Shown: positions 33,023 to 45,702, numbered from the stretch's first letter. The stretch is DNA of 64,000 nucleotides from Megaleporinus macrocephalus (GCA_021613375.1 CM038703.1:17291694-17355693), one strand, 5' to 3'. The notes: generated by a model from the sequence alone, not told the origin. Numbers and translations are program-made.

Positions 33023-34502
33023 GTGTTACTTTGACAGCTTCCCCTGCCTTCCAGAGCACGTACTGGCAGCCTTGACCTGATTTTACACACGTGCATGGTT
33101 TACAGATGTGTGACAAAAGAGTGATTCGAATGTTAACAGTGGGTGGTAGCAGCTGCCATGTAGAAAGCACCAGAGTTCAATTAACACCTACTGCGTTACT
33201 GCGAACTGATTCAAAACGAAATCCTGCAGAGCTGATTTAATACCAGCTATTTTACTCTGAATCTGCTTTGATTATTTTGCTGTCTATCTGCTTTTCTCTC
33301 TGATTGTTCATGTGTAGCTATAGCAACAGTTTATAGAGTTGGGATATGGCGGAGAGTGTGCACTTTGTTTAAAAACTGGAAGAACATGGATAATAAAATA
33401 ATGCTACATGTCTATTTCTTGGTTCTACAAATAATGGCTAAAGTCGCCAGTTTTGCATGTGTATATTATTGTGTATCTTTTTTCAGCACTGTTTCAGTCT
33501 GTGTATTGTCTTTCATCAGTAGTTCTGTTCTTGCACTTCATGCATGACACATTACGCAAGTACACACCTCCTTGCACCTAAAAACATCTTTCTATATATT
33601 GGTTTTCAGTTATTTCAGCAGGTTTGGAGCCCAGGTTTTAATTTGATTTGAGTGTTAAGAGTATGAATTATGACATACAGGTCCGAGGCCTCTGTATAAT
33701 CTCAACAATGCTCGACCAGAGCCAGACTATTTAGACTTTAATGAGGCCAAGATGTATGGCTTGGGTTTTTGAACCTGTACAGGGACTTCCCAGAGTGCCT
33801 GCTGGGGCCGTGCTGTTTACCTTTGACAATGTGGCCCAAATGGGAAACTACACATATCATATGTCATATTTACGTACCACAGATTTATGCAGGCTATTCA
33901 TACACATGGAGTGAAAGGAGAAACTTAGGACTGTTACGCAAAACCTGTGACTTCCCTTATTGTTGAATTCTATGACAGGGTCTAAACACAGGGCGGCTTA
34001 AGCAGAATATTCTTTCAACAAAAGCCAGAGAGATTTACGCACTCTTGCCTGTTCTTTGGCCTACTGCCATTCAGCATGGCCTGTAGGACACGTATTCACT
34101 TACAGTGTGATAAAGGAGAGCGAGAGTGTGAGAGAGACAGAGGCAGAGGTGGGGGTTAGTGCATAGGGGTGGTAGCTAAGAGCCAATCAAATCTTTGGAA
34201 CAGCATGTGATTTTGGGGGATAGCCAAAAGGCTCTATGTTAACACAAACAGAAAGGGCCGGGAAGGTTAAATGCAGGCTGCGTTGCTGTCTATCACTGTA
34301 TTAACACATAGCATGCATGCATTCCACTAATGATTTCACCAGATACACCAGATTTTTTTTATGTGTGCTTGTACATTATCAATACCACAATGTTCCAACA
34401 TATATTTTTTTCTTTTTTTACCTTTAACAGAAAGAAAAAAAAACATTAGGATTCATAAAATAATGATCACATATAGGTAATAATATGTAAACATTTGTGC
34501 AC
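33023..34502. other. Unassigned stretch
   Basis: No gene or transposon was recognised over about 1.5 kb. A GA-rich patch lies at 34110-34155, and poly(T)/poly(A) runs lie at 34401-34442. Confidence 0.4.
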
Positions 34503-35065
34503 TGTGTACCTCCATTTACAGACTTACCATATAGGAGCACTTTGTAGTTGTTTCAGTTACAGACTCTGTTTCTCTGCATACATTGTTAGTCCCCTTTTAA
34601 CCTGCCCTTCAATGGTAAGGACCCCCAGAGGACCACCACAGAGCAGGTATTATTTGGGTGATGGCTCATTCTCAGCACAGCAGTGACACTGACATGAATA
34701 GTTCACCAACTAAAAACAGCCAGCCAAGAGTGTCCTATGGGCACTGTCCTGTGACCATTGGTAAAGTACCAGAAGATGACCAACACAAACTTTGTACATC
34801 AGCTATTATCTCTGATGTTGCATCTACAAGGTGTACCAATAGTTTTTAAACATTGGACACAGTGTTTTTAAACCCCAGCAGCACTGCTGTGCTGAGAATG
34901 ACCCACAACTCAAATAATACCTGCTCTGTGGGGGTCCTGAACACTGAAAAACAAGATTAGAAAAGCGATTAACAGCATATACTGAGAAACATTTTATAAT
35001 TAAAGAACTACTAAGTGTTCCAATATAGTTAATGTAGGCACAAAGTGCACCTATATGAAGTCTAT
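34503..35065. mobile_element. Palindromic repeat family B, best copy
   Basis: A foldback element of about 560 bp. Outer arms carry ACCATATAGGAGCACTTTGT (34527-34546) and, at the far end, GGCACAAAGTGCACCTATAT (35037-35056), which are inverted matches. Inner arms carry GGACCACCACAGAGCAGGTA (34627-34646) and, inverted, TACCTGCTCTGTGGGGGTCC (about 34919-34938). The centre holds AACAGCCAGCCAAGAGTGTC and GATGACCAACACAAACT. No transposase is present. I recall this palindrome as very abundant in characin and catfish genomes; its mobilising superfamily is not clear to me. Confidence 0.8.
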
Positions 35066-36194
35066 TTAATGATATATTTAATACAGGAGAGCACACTGGC
35101 TTTTGCTACATAATAAAATTAATAAAAATATGAACTTTGTTCCCCTCACCTACTGTATGTGAAAAGTTTAGCCCACAAGAAAGACAGCAACTGATAATTC
35201 AATGTAAAATGCTAGAAATTCAGTGCAGTTCTATGTAGTTTGTATCACACAAGCTGTCCAATTTAAAGCCGTAATACATCAAAAAAGAGCCTATGCATCA
35301 AAATAAATATAACCTGTAAAAAGGGGAGTTTTGAATCGGGCAAATGTATTTTCTATGCAGGATATTGACTTAAGGGATACAACTGGTCTTTATTTTTATA
35401 TGTGGCTTATATGTAAAAACTGTTAAAATTAGCCCCAGTGCGTGTAGGATGTACTTTAGCCTGGCTAGTCCTTTCCTGGTGTGATTAAATGCTTTAAAAC
35501 AGTACTATATTACAGCCAACTCAGTGAACAAAAACACATGTCTACATCTATATATGAAAGATATGTATGAGTCTGTGTCCTAACATTGTACAAAATGTTT
35601 ACTCATTCTAAAGGCAAGGGTTGGTAGGAGGAAGGGGGTATGTGTTTTCATTCAGGTGAAGCACACAAAGACAAGTAATGCATCTGTGATGTCCCAGCAT
35701 GCCTGCTGTGCAGTATGCTTGTGCTAAAGGTGACAGAGTGAGAATTCATTGCATAAGAATGTTCTGTGAAAGCGTGTGTATATATATATCATTAGCTTTG
35801 ACGTGTGTTTCAATTGCCTCAGTGTGTCCACCTCAGGCCACTGGCAAGCTCTAAAAAGAAAGCTATGTTTGTCTCCACTTACACCAACAAAGTCTGTGTG
35901 CATGCACAGTAATATGTGAACATAAGTGACAGTATATGAATGCGTGTTTCAGAGCAAGTCTGCTTCATTAAGACTAGTCGAGTCTAGCGTAGTGTCCGGG
36001 TGTGGTGGCCAGCTCTAGAGTTTCAGCCATGATGCCATTCTCAGCCGCAACTGATACTTTAACCTTCCACTGGCTGAGGCCCAAACACACACACATCTAG
36101 GCAACCATCAGTAAACATACAGTGTGCGGTAGCAAGTACTTTTTTTATTGTTTAATAAACCCCCTGTGCATATATGCCCCCCTTAAATTTGTGC
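35066..36194. other. Unassigned stretch
   Basis: No gene was recognised. There is a small (TA)n run at 35780-35790. Confidence 0.4.
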
Positions 36195-36438
36195 ATATAG
36201 TGGGCTCCAAGTGTATGCAACCTTTTTTTGCAATTGATATTATCAGCATAACAAATGAAGTAAATAGAATAATAATTGAACAGTGACCCTGAAATAGTGC
36301 AGAATATTCAAATATATCATAACTTTTCTTTGAATTAATGTTTTTCAAGATTTTAAGATTTTTTTTGTTTATTTCCATGTTCATATAGAAAATACCAGAT
36401 TTTTAATGCAGCCTCAGACATTTGGCCTCCACTATATA
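36195..36438. mobile_element. Short Tc1-type MITE
   Basis: The left end is ATATAGTGGGCTCCAAGTGT. The right end read on the minus strand is ATATAGTGGAGGCCAAATGT. These imperfect inverted ends resemble the 'agtggggtccaaaagtctgagacc' ends of fish Tc1 elements. The body is about 244 bp, AT-rich and without a frame. Confidence 0.65.
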
Positions 36439-36494
36439 ATGTATATGAATGTATTCAAAAGTTATAAGCCATGTTATGTTTAAAAAAACAAAAT

Positions 36495-36690
36495 ACAGTC
36501 GATAGGTGAAGAAGTACTCAGACAAAGCCATTGTTGGCAACTACAGCCTCATGACATTTGTGATAAAAAATAATTTGTTTCTTTTATTGTTGTTGTTTAA
36601 TTTCATGACATAATATACCAGTAGCGTTTGCAAGGGAGCAGCTCTGTCTCATGATGCTCCCACCACCATACTTCACTGTAGTTCTACATG
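36495..36690 (-). pseudogene. Tc1-like transposase fragment, minus strand
   Basis: On the minus strand, 36645-36682 reads TVKYGGGSIM, the conserved Tc1 block after the first catalytic aspartate. Downstream on that strand, at about 36560-36500, the words GTCATGAGGCTGTAGTTGCC and GAGTACTTCTTCACC resemble the 3' terminus of a Tc1 element. The middle of the gene is deleted. Confidence 0.65.
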
Positions 36691-37330
36691 CATACATTCA
36701 TTTCTTTCCAAATATTTCAATTGTTTCAAAACAGCAATTTGTTTTAATGCTTGTGTGCAAATTCTAGAAGTGCATCTCAGCCCTCATGGGTAGATATTTA
36801 ATTTCACTCTTTGACGAGGGGAGGACAATAAACAGAAAAGAAAAATCTCAAGAGCAGTTCCTGATAGGGGACACCAAAGTAGGTTTAGGACATATATATG
36901 AATAAATAGACGTGATGTTGTCTGTCGTTCTCTACCTGAAGATGCACATCGACCCTGTTGGAAAGGTTAATATCCGCTTATAAACATATACATGTGTACT
37001 GAGATATGACGGGTTCTCATAAATAAATAGACAATTACCCAACTGGTTTAATCAAATTAGCTTTGTTGTAATCTTCAGACATTCAAACTTTGCTAATTAT
37101 TTAAATGTATGATTTATATGGCACTATTATTGTAATGCATCCAGTTTCCAACTAATTTTAAATCAGGAAGCTGATACAGCCATAAGAAGTGTTATAGTGA
37201 ACTAAAATTTAGATTTACTTTTATCTGCACAGCACGGACACAGTTTGCACCCAGAGAACATAAAATTCAATTAAACAACTGAGGTGTACAAATACTTGAA
37301 TCCCATACCTAATCAGCATATAGCCAAGCC
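36691..37330. other. Unassigned AT-rich stretch
   Basis: Nothing recognised. Confidence 0.4.
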
Positions 37331-37763
37331 TGTCAGGCGTGGGTGGGACAGAAAAAACGCTTGTGGAAGAATAGTCAATGAGCAAGTTTATTGACACAAA
37401 AAGGGGAATATCAAACGGGTGGTCAAAAAGGACGAGCAGAGGGTCGAACACCAGAAAGAGAATATCAAAGGCAAATCCAAAAACATAGTCAAAAAACAGA
37501 TTTCGGGTCATACACAAAAACAGAATATAATAACATTCAGAGTGGCAGTGACACAAACAAAGCAAAACCTTGGAACTAGTGGAGGTACGAGACAGAGTCT
37601 TTATAGTGTGCAGGTGATTAAGAACAGGTGAAGTCAATATTCGGGTGACTGTGAACGATAGGTGGCACAGGGACATGTGACCGTGACGTCTTCTACCCGA
37701 GGGTTCTGGCTAGTGTAGTCCATGGGGCTAGCGGGCTCACCAGCCCGAACGAGAGGCATGACA
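37331..37763 (-). mobile_element. Solo LTR of an LTR retrotransposon
   Basis: The 433-bp segment begins TGTCA and ends TGACA, the inverted TG...CA termini of an LTR. On the minus strand it contains a TATAAAG box (complement at about 37600) and a downstream CAATAAACTTG polyadenylation signal (complement at about 37381-37391), in the order expected of U3-R. Flanking pentamers are AAGCC (37326-37330) and AAACC (37764-37768), a 5-bp target duplication with one mismatch. No primer-binding site, gag or pol lies next to it, so the internal region was probably removed by LTR-LTR recombination. The 151-codon minus frame inside is not a gene. A Gypsy-type origin is likely but unproven. Confidence 0.82.
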
Positions 37764-39463
37764 AAACCAGGCATGAAACATGTCAACTTATATATTTAAA
37801 ATCTGGTTAGAATGTTTTTTGTTTTTGACACAAAAACTTACTCATTTACAAAATCCAACCAATTAAACATACGGTAGTTACTCAGCAGTAGTAGGAATAC
37901 TATTGTAGGCTTAATCACATTGAAGTTGTTAAAAGTGTTTGAGAGAACTGAGGCAACTTGCATATATAAGTCTTGAAGGCACAGTAATAAAGACAGTCTG
38001 TTTGATTCTAAGGGATAAATGAAAAATGAACATGTAAAATCCTTATCAAGTGTTAACTGTGGTGTCCACATACCTGCGAGAACAACATACACGTGCAGGG
38101 GTGTCAGTATTCAGCACAGCACTGGCAAAGACAACATCAGAAGAGAAAGAACCATGTGGGTTTTGAAGGTGGAGTAATGTTACAGGTGTTAAAGGTGGAG
38201 GTTTCAGGACTTGTTAGGTGTGAGACAAAAACTTGAATGGATAAATAGATTTGTGTGTTAACAGAGCTGAGGGCTTCTGGGATCTAGGGCTTCTGGGATC
38301 TAGAAAAACTACAAAACTCCACAAGACAGGAATGATACAGTTAAGCTTACACTCTACATCGCAATCTTTCATAAATTATCGATGAGACTCAATCATTCTC
38401 TCTTTGCATTCTCTGCCATGATGTCAGTTCTGGGAATATAGATATCTTCTCTATGTAGCTAGTGTTGACGTAGTGCCACAAAACATTTTGAAACTATTAT
38501 TTGAAGGAAAAATTGGTACTTAAGGTTACTTTAAAATCTTGAACTGTTTGAGTGTCAAGCAGATTAAATGAAAAACTGCAAGACAAAGACAAAAACAACC
38601 GCATTTAATGCGTATTTAGTAAAACCAAGTATCCCCAGAGTTTTGATGGGCAATGTATATATATACAGTTAACATACTGTAGCCCATAACCCCTAAAAAG
38701 AACACATACTCATACATTTACTTGACATAAATGCTACATACTTGTTTATTTTTTAACCAGCTGTAATTGATGTCCTCAGTGTGGAGCAGAGGGTAAAGAT
38801 GCTATGAATGGAGAAGTACCTTTCCCTTTCCAGACGCATCAGAGTGTTTAAACCTTTAACTGATCTGCCGCTTTGCATCTCTCCCACGTTCCAGCTTGCT
38901 CTGAGCTTTCTCCGTCTTTCTCAGCTAGGTGTGCTGTCTGCCACGGTAGCGCAATTTGTTGGGTGCGCTTGACAATCACTGCACCGCGGGGCACTGGCTG
39001 TGAGGAAACAGAGACTGAGAGACACAGCAAGCTGTCACTACGACACACCAAGTGGGCACGAGATAAGAACCAGTGTTGGCAGAACAGGAAAGAACGGAGA
39101 GAAGAAAGCTGCACATACGTTTGTTTTAGACAAATAAGTCTAGAAAGGTATATAATCTTTACATTATGTGGAGATTCATTGATCCTTTTTACAGTCATGT
39201 CTCATCTAGAAAATGTTTTTTTCAAGCATTACACATGAAAAGAAATATTCTTTAGGTTTCTTTCTTTCTTTTTTTATATAAGTGTAATCTCAGTACTGTA
39301 TTTGATGATGAAACTATATAGCTGTACTCTTATAATGCTCTTATTAAGAGTTAGCAAGGCAATGGCTGGTAAATATCTGCCTACACTTGAAGGCGTTTAC
39401 TGATGGACATCCAAAATTATTGATAGACATTTATTGATGGACATTCAAAAAGGCTACTGTGCA
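37764..39463. other. Unassigned stretch
   Basis: No gene was recognised. A 16-bp word, GGGCTTCTGGGATCTA, is tandemly duplicated at about 38272-38303. The 38870-39060 part is GC-richer with overlapping frames on both strands (38873-39238 plus, 38848-39198 minus), but neither shows a known domain. Confidence 0.4.
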
Positions 39464-39981
39464 CTACTGTGCAAAGGTTTTAGGCACCTAATCTAATCCT
39501 TTATTTTAGCAATAAGTGTATTTTCACCAGTAAGAACACCAGATATCATTAGAACAGATGTAAATACATAAATACAATACAAAGTAGTATGAATATCTTA
39601 TTTTGAAAGAAGCAGATTATATCTTGAGCTCCAGTTTGAAGAACAACTAGTAGTTCCGGATTTCTCCTGGACGCTCCAGACATTGTAAGAAAGGAAGAAA
39701 CAGCAATCTTGATTTAGCTTAATGAAGTACTGAGCAGTCAAAGCAGGTATTGGATGAGAACTGTAAATAATACTGGGTTGTTTTCACAAGGAAAAGCTTG
39801 GAAAGGGTTATAAATTCCACACTGACATATGTAACAACACTACTTACTGTATTAATACTATTAGAAAATTTAATTTAAATAATAAAGTGTTTTGCTGAGT
39901 AAATAAAATCTTGCTGTCTAAAAAAATTAACTTTTTAAATATAATGCCCAAAAGTGTCTAAAACTTTGCACAATACTGTAT
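39464..39981 (+). mobile_element. Tc1-type MITE, copy 2 of a pair
   Basis: The left end is TACTGTGCAAAGGTTTTAGG. The right end on the minus strand is ATACAGTATTGTGCAAAGTT followed by TTAGACAC. It shares order and orientation with the element at 15737-16273, with about 20 bp less sequence overall and many point differences. A partial duplication of the left end (TACTGTGCAC) immediately precedes it at 39454. Confidence 0.87.
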
Positions 39982-42900
39982 ATTAATAAGCTTGTGTGCA
40001 CTCCATGCTCAAGGGTTATACACCATCTTAGCAAAGTAAATTACGGTACTGTACTGGAATCAGAGTTGCCCAGTACAGCAATAACATGTTTGTTTGCTGT
40101 TAAAATTAGGGATGGGTATTGAGAACCAGTACTTCATTGGTACTATTTAATGACTGCTCATTGGTTATATCAATAAGCTCCAAATTATACTACTGTTAGT
40201 ATTTATGTAACTTTAATACATACAGGTATTTCCAAATTTCCAAATGGCTAAATTTAAGAAGAATGCTGCTAAATGCAATATATGTACAGCAGCAGTTCAT
40301 GAATACTCATTACTTAATAATAATCATTGTAAATACATTAACATAACTACTACTCTAAGATGCCCTGTTAATGTTGTTGAATGAAATAAACGTACTATAA
40401 GAAACATGAACAAATAACATTACTAACATTGTACTGTACAGCTAATTAATTAGTACCTCATGACTTTCTAAGGCTTAATAAGAGAATTAAGGCCATCTCA
40501 TGCTAGAAGTGCCTCATCATGTGGCACTTCTTTTTTTTTTAGGTAGATTCAACAACACTGACAGATTGGCACTCAGCATTTAGCCACAAGTAGATTTAAT
40601 TAAAGCCATATTGGGGCTACAGAAAGCCACACATGCGGTCACACAAAAAGGCAACCAGGCTTTAGATAACCAGGCAAATGCTAATGGTAATTGGAAGCTT
40701 TACTTCAATCCATTTATATGAGCCCAGAGTAAAAATGAACTTGAACCTGCCAGGGTTTGTAGCACATCTGGTGTGTGATGGCCTGTATAAGGACGTTATG
40801 GCAGACATCTAAAACAGGAAACCTTCAGCTCCTGTTTTTCTCCCCTCAAAGTAAAATTTTATTGTCACTGTTGTTGTACAGAAAGCAGATAAAAGCATCA
40901 AGCACGGATTAGCGAGAATCTGAAGGACCCCAGTGAAAAAGCACAGCTGTTGAAAGTGGTTTGAGGTCAGGTGTTGTTTTATGGGGACAGTTAATATGAG
41001 GAATACTGCACCACTACTGTTCTCCTGTATAATAGCCACTGTAGATTAGATTTTTGAAAAAGCTGACATTGAAAGCCACTTTTACTCCAGCAAAGTAACA
41101 TATGAATAGTGCAGTAGACACATGAGAAAAAAAATCTCCTAAAGAGAGCTTTAAAAAACACATATGAGCAAAAGAGAAATAGTGAAGTAACAGGACTGCA
41201 CGGTTGAGGAAGAGCTTATACCCTTTTCTATCAGAGAGATGCACTCCAAAGACCGCAACTGTCAAAACAAATTAGAGATTTGGCATTTGACCATAACATC
41301 TTAGAACGTCACATCAAGAATGAATGAGAGAGGAGACAGCGAGGGAGAAAGAGGTGCGAGGAGGAGGGAACGAATGAGAAAAGAGAGTCATCAGATTCGA
41401 TGGCAGTGTTTGTTGTTCATTGCGGGTTCTTTCTCGTGGAATTGAATTGGACTGAAACCCTTTGATAAGGCCAGAACAGTGCCAGACCAATTTATTTGAT
41501 GCAGCCTTGATAGTGTTGCCAAATTTACATTGTGCCACCTTCATCTTTAGCATACAGAACAGAAGTGTCTCTCCGACTGGACTGATCAGAGATGAATCCG
41601 GCGATGGGCTGTGGAAAGTAAGCGCGATGAGAGGATCCATAAACTTTTCAAAGGAATAAACTTGCTTTAAAGTACACAGCTTGGATCATTTTAGTCTAAA
41701 AATTAGACTGGTCTGCTTTCTTCAGTTTGAGTGGGAGATAATGTATAGAATGATTTTGTTGCAACAGTGTATGTTAGTCCGATTAATACATGGTCCTATT
41801 GCAGCTTTAGTTTAAGTCAAACTGAGATCGATGACTCATATGTCACTTCCTGTCTGGTCATATAGTCACTGTACATATGAACACATTCATGCTGTCATTA
41901 AAACAATCATCCATCTTTCAAATGTTAACACACCAGAACACACAGCTTCTCTTTACATTATATAAACCAATAACAATCACATAAAATTACTTCAAATCAA
42001 ATCTTATTATATACCTATTATCTTACTGTTGAAAGGAAATTGGGGGCATCATCATAAATTAAATTATTATGACCATGTTTCTCAAATCATTTACTATTTT
42101 AAAATGCTAAACATGACTGTGAGATTGGTTGTTTATTTAGTTTATTTTTTATCTGATAAGATATCATAGCCTTAGATTCCTAAATTGATGCTGTGCAATG
42201 AATGTTGCTAAATATTGTCCTAAGTTGATTAGTAGTTTCATTTTGTCAATTTGTCAACTGTCATATCTATGAAAATTGTACTAGTTTAGAATGGATATAT
42301 ATTAGTGTTATTTAATATTTGTGCCAACCAATCACAATTTATGGCCGTCTAGTTCCCACTTAATTCTCAAAGACGGTTCTTCAAAGGTCCTTTAGTAAAG
42401 ATAATGGTTCTATATAGCACCATGAGCATTTAAAGAACCTTTTACACTATCGCTCAAATGCTTTAGAACACTACCAGTCAAAAGTTTTAGATCACTGCCA
42501 TTCAAACATTTTAAAACAGTTTGAAAACATTTGACCGATAGTGTTCTAAAACTTCTGACCGGTGTCAAGGGCTTAGGAGCAGGTTTGACATTGAGGGGGA
42601 CACATTTGCTAATTTGAATCAAAGCCCACCCTGTCCCCTAAAATATTACCTATAAGCTGATTCCACTGTAGGTAAGGTAATAAATCACTGTATGTAATGT
42701 GATGTAAACATTTCTGGACAACAAAACACAAACTAAATACAATATTATCTGTACTTTTGTCAGTGAAGCTGCTGACTGCAGGATATTTCTGAACAGGCAT
42801 CTCAACACAAGCCTTAATAAAGTGAAAGACCCAGAATACCTGAATACCTGACAACCAGAGCCTAACAACAAACACAGTGCGTGAATTGCAAAGGCTGCCA

Positions 42901-45219
42901 AAACACGTTTTTAAAAAAGATTTTTAAATACAGTTTCGGTTTTTGTGTGGTTTAATTTTTGGGTGGGACAAATAACCTGTTTCTAATATTGGGTGGGACA
43001 CGTCTCCCCCATTCCCTCAGGTTCCTATGCCAATGGGTAGTGTAAGTACTAACCTTTTTAAAAATCTATAATTATATAAATAAACCTTGATAGTTACATA
43101 AGTAGACATTGTTGGAGGAAGCAAGAAAGATAAAAAGAGACTAAACAAGAGACCTAGAATACGTAGTACCCAAAATAAATAAGGGGAGTTAAAGCCTTTC
43201 TATATAGAGCGCCCCAGTTTTGCAATAACATTTTTGTCAGTCTTTAGAATTCACATTTTAGTTTTTGTATATATTGTATATTGTATGTGAGTATGACATA
43301 AAATAAAAATAATAAAAATATTGACTGAAACATCTGAAGATTTACTACCCTTTTAGTACACATAATCCTTTTAATTCTGTTACTAAGCAATACAGAGAAA
43401 TATTAAGAGCAAAAAAGATCAACTTTTGAAAAACATTCATGCATAATGATGATCATTTCTCAGTTTTATAAGCGCTAACCAAACATTTTGAATTATAATT
43501 AATACACATTGACCTAATTCAACATGTAGAAATAATAGATATAGATGTAGCTGTAGATATAGGCAGTTTAGTTGCACATTACTTTGTATTAAACAAAAAT
43601 ATTTTATTCAAGAGGTCTGTTTTTGGGACAAGTACAGCCTACTTAAAGATTTATTTGATGATTGCTAGACACATCAAGCATTGGAGGAGAATATAACCGG
43701 CCCAAACAGCTGAATCCATAATCGTAAACTTTTTTATTTATATTATTTATTTATATTATTTAAATACAAGCATCAGCATAATGCTGGACTAAAATATAGT
43801 GTTTCTCACAACATTTGAAAAATCTGGCTTAACCATATTTACTGGGACTACCAGCCCGGTCATCTCCTTTAATCAGCATCTAAGATGATCCTGGCTGTGC
43901 TTCTGATGTGAACTGTTTAGGAAAGTCAAGCTGAGAAGCTTAGGGTCAATCCCACTAGAGCGCACTGATCCCATGATCCAAACAGAGGGGCAGGTGACCA
44001 CAACATCAAAGGGAAGGTCAACAGTGGCGGCGGCAGCGACTGACTGGCAGCAGTCAGCGCTTGGAAATTATTCCAGGCAGTCCCTGAAAATAATTCTACC
44101 TGAACTCTGTGACCTGACCAATTACTTCCTTTGGTACTGAAACACTAATTTCACTTGAGGAGGGTCTCTCACAGACTGTGAACTGAACCAAATGTGAACT
44201 GTTCCACACCACACACCAGTAAGGTGCTTTGGTGGAACTTGCGTGGTTTGAGAAAGTTTTGCTGCATCATTACTGAGCTGACGCAACACCAAATGCAGTG
44301 ACAGCTATGCTAAGTGCTCAAAATTTCTGCTATCTAGCAGCAAAGCCATCTGGACCTAAAACACAGCTCTATTATTAAGTGAGACTATGGCTCTGACAAG
44401 ACTTCAATTACACAAGAAAGTCCGCAATGCAGTGGTTCAAATGTTAAGTTTTGTCAGTGGTCCAAACTTCATTTTTACTGAGGGGCTGCAGCAGAATCCA
44501 AAATGAACAGCTTATACAGCCCACAGTTCTGCTTGGAAAACTGGGACACCATTCCCACACACGGGTGCATAAATCTGCTCAGTAACTACAAAACGATCAT
44601 GTCAAAGTGGTGTTGACGTAATTTCTTTTTTTTATACTAAGGCTCTGAGCGGTGCATGACCTTAATAAAAAAATAAGCATTGAAAAGGTGTGTTATGTAT
44701 TAATTCCATACCCAGAATAAGTGTACATATATACAAGGAGTCAAAAACCTTGATATTTCCAGTTATTAACAGAATGCCAGTCACTTAACCATATATACCA
44801 GTACTTAGTTGTAAGCATGTTACCAGAAATGTCCTTTAGCATGCACAGTATCCCTGCTGTGAATTAATTAGTGTACTTCAGTAGATTCTGATGTCCTTTA
44901 GTAAGTACATACATTCCTACCAATGAGAGTCACAAGAGGTGATGGGAAGGCTGTACTCGGGGGATGTGCACCTGGTACATAGCCATCATCCACCTACCCT
45001 CTCTTGCAGCTGGTGGCTTCCTCCCTCTGACAGCTGTCATCAGCATGTAGGGTTTGGGCAGCGCCATCCCACCACCTCTCGCTGCTCTCATTGGTCCCCA
45101 GGAGATTTCTCCTCATTAAACATACCTGATTCAGCTACTTAGCAAGGCCTTTGTGAGTTGATTTCAGAATATCAGACGAGAGAACCTAATTATGTCCAGT
45201 GACTAAATTAACTGTGCTT
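39982..45219. other. Long unassigned stretch with minor repeat pieces
   Basis: No gene was recognised in 5.2 kb. TAGGGATGGGTATTGAGAAC at 40107-40126 matches the left terminus of a fish hAT element, but no right end was found. A foldback piece occupies 42355-42560. Two GGGTGGGACA words lie at 42960 and 42991. The plus-strand frame at 44939-45142 has no recognised motif. Confidence 0.4.
42355..42560. mobile_element. Foldback MITE cluster
   Basis: GACGGTTCTTCAAAGGTCCT and ATGGTTCTATATAGCACCAT resemble the 'AAAGAACC' MITE of fish. They are followed by a hairpin: ACACTATCGCTCAAATG (42444-42460) pairs at 16 of 17 positions with CATTTGACCGATAGTGT (42528-42544). Inside the hairpin, CACTACCAGTCAAAAGTTTT looks like a Tc1-type terminus. 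The cluster appears to be small elements inserted into one another. Confidence 0.6.
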
Positions 45220-45702
45220 AAAGCGGACCTATTATGCTTATTTATTAGTATTCATAACTGTATTTTGGGGGTCTACTAAAACAGATTTACATGCTTCAAT
45301 TTTTTTAAAAACAATATTTTTCTAATACTGTACATCTGTATTCACACTGTCTGAAACGCTCTGTTAGAGCTCCTGTGTCTTAAGGCTCCAACTTCGCATT
45401 GACCCCAGTGTGCTCTCACTGGTCACCTTGCCCACTCTGCATTGACTGGTCAACAGCCAGAGCAACCCCTGCATGGCCTCCAGTAGTTTGCTTTGTATGA
45501 GTGTGTGTCAAACTTTCCAGTGGGCAGGTAGTAAGGACTGTGTTGCAAGATGACACCACCCTGTAACAGAACTAAGAGCTGAAATTCCAACAAGGTGTTT
45601 GAGATTTCTGTGGGAGAGAGATTTTTCCTGTGGCATGTACTTTGCATAACATTTACATGCACAAAAAGCTGCATAACACACTAAAAAGCATAATAGTTGC
45701 CC
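45220..45702. mobile_element. MITE with ATTATGC-type inverted ends
   Basis: The left end is AAGCGGACCTATTATGCTTA. The right end on the minus strand is GGGCAACTATTATGCTTTTT. The inverted ends are about 20 bp with several changes. The body (about 480 bp) has no transposase frame. A 3' fragment of the same family lies at 10150-10230. The superfamily is uncertain. Confidence 0.7.

Noticed and set aside
37221..37676. Minus-strand frame of 151 codons
   Set aside because: It lies within the solo LTR and reads across its TATA and polyadenylation region; no protein motif was recognised.
38848..39238. Overlapping plus (121 codons) and minus (116 codons) frames
   Set aside because: The frames are complementary shadows in GC-richer sequence, with no motif and no splice context.
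40107..40130. hAT-type left terminus (TAGGGATGGGTATTGAGAAC)
   Set aside because: The right terminus and target duplication are absent; it is too short for a separate feature.
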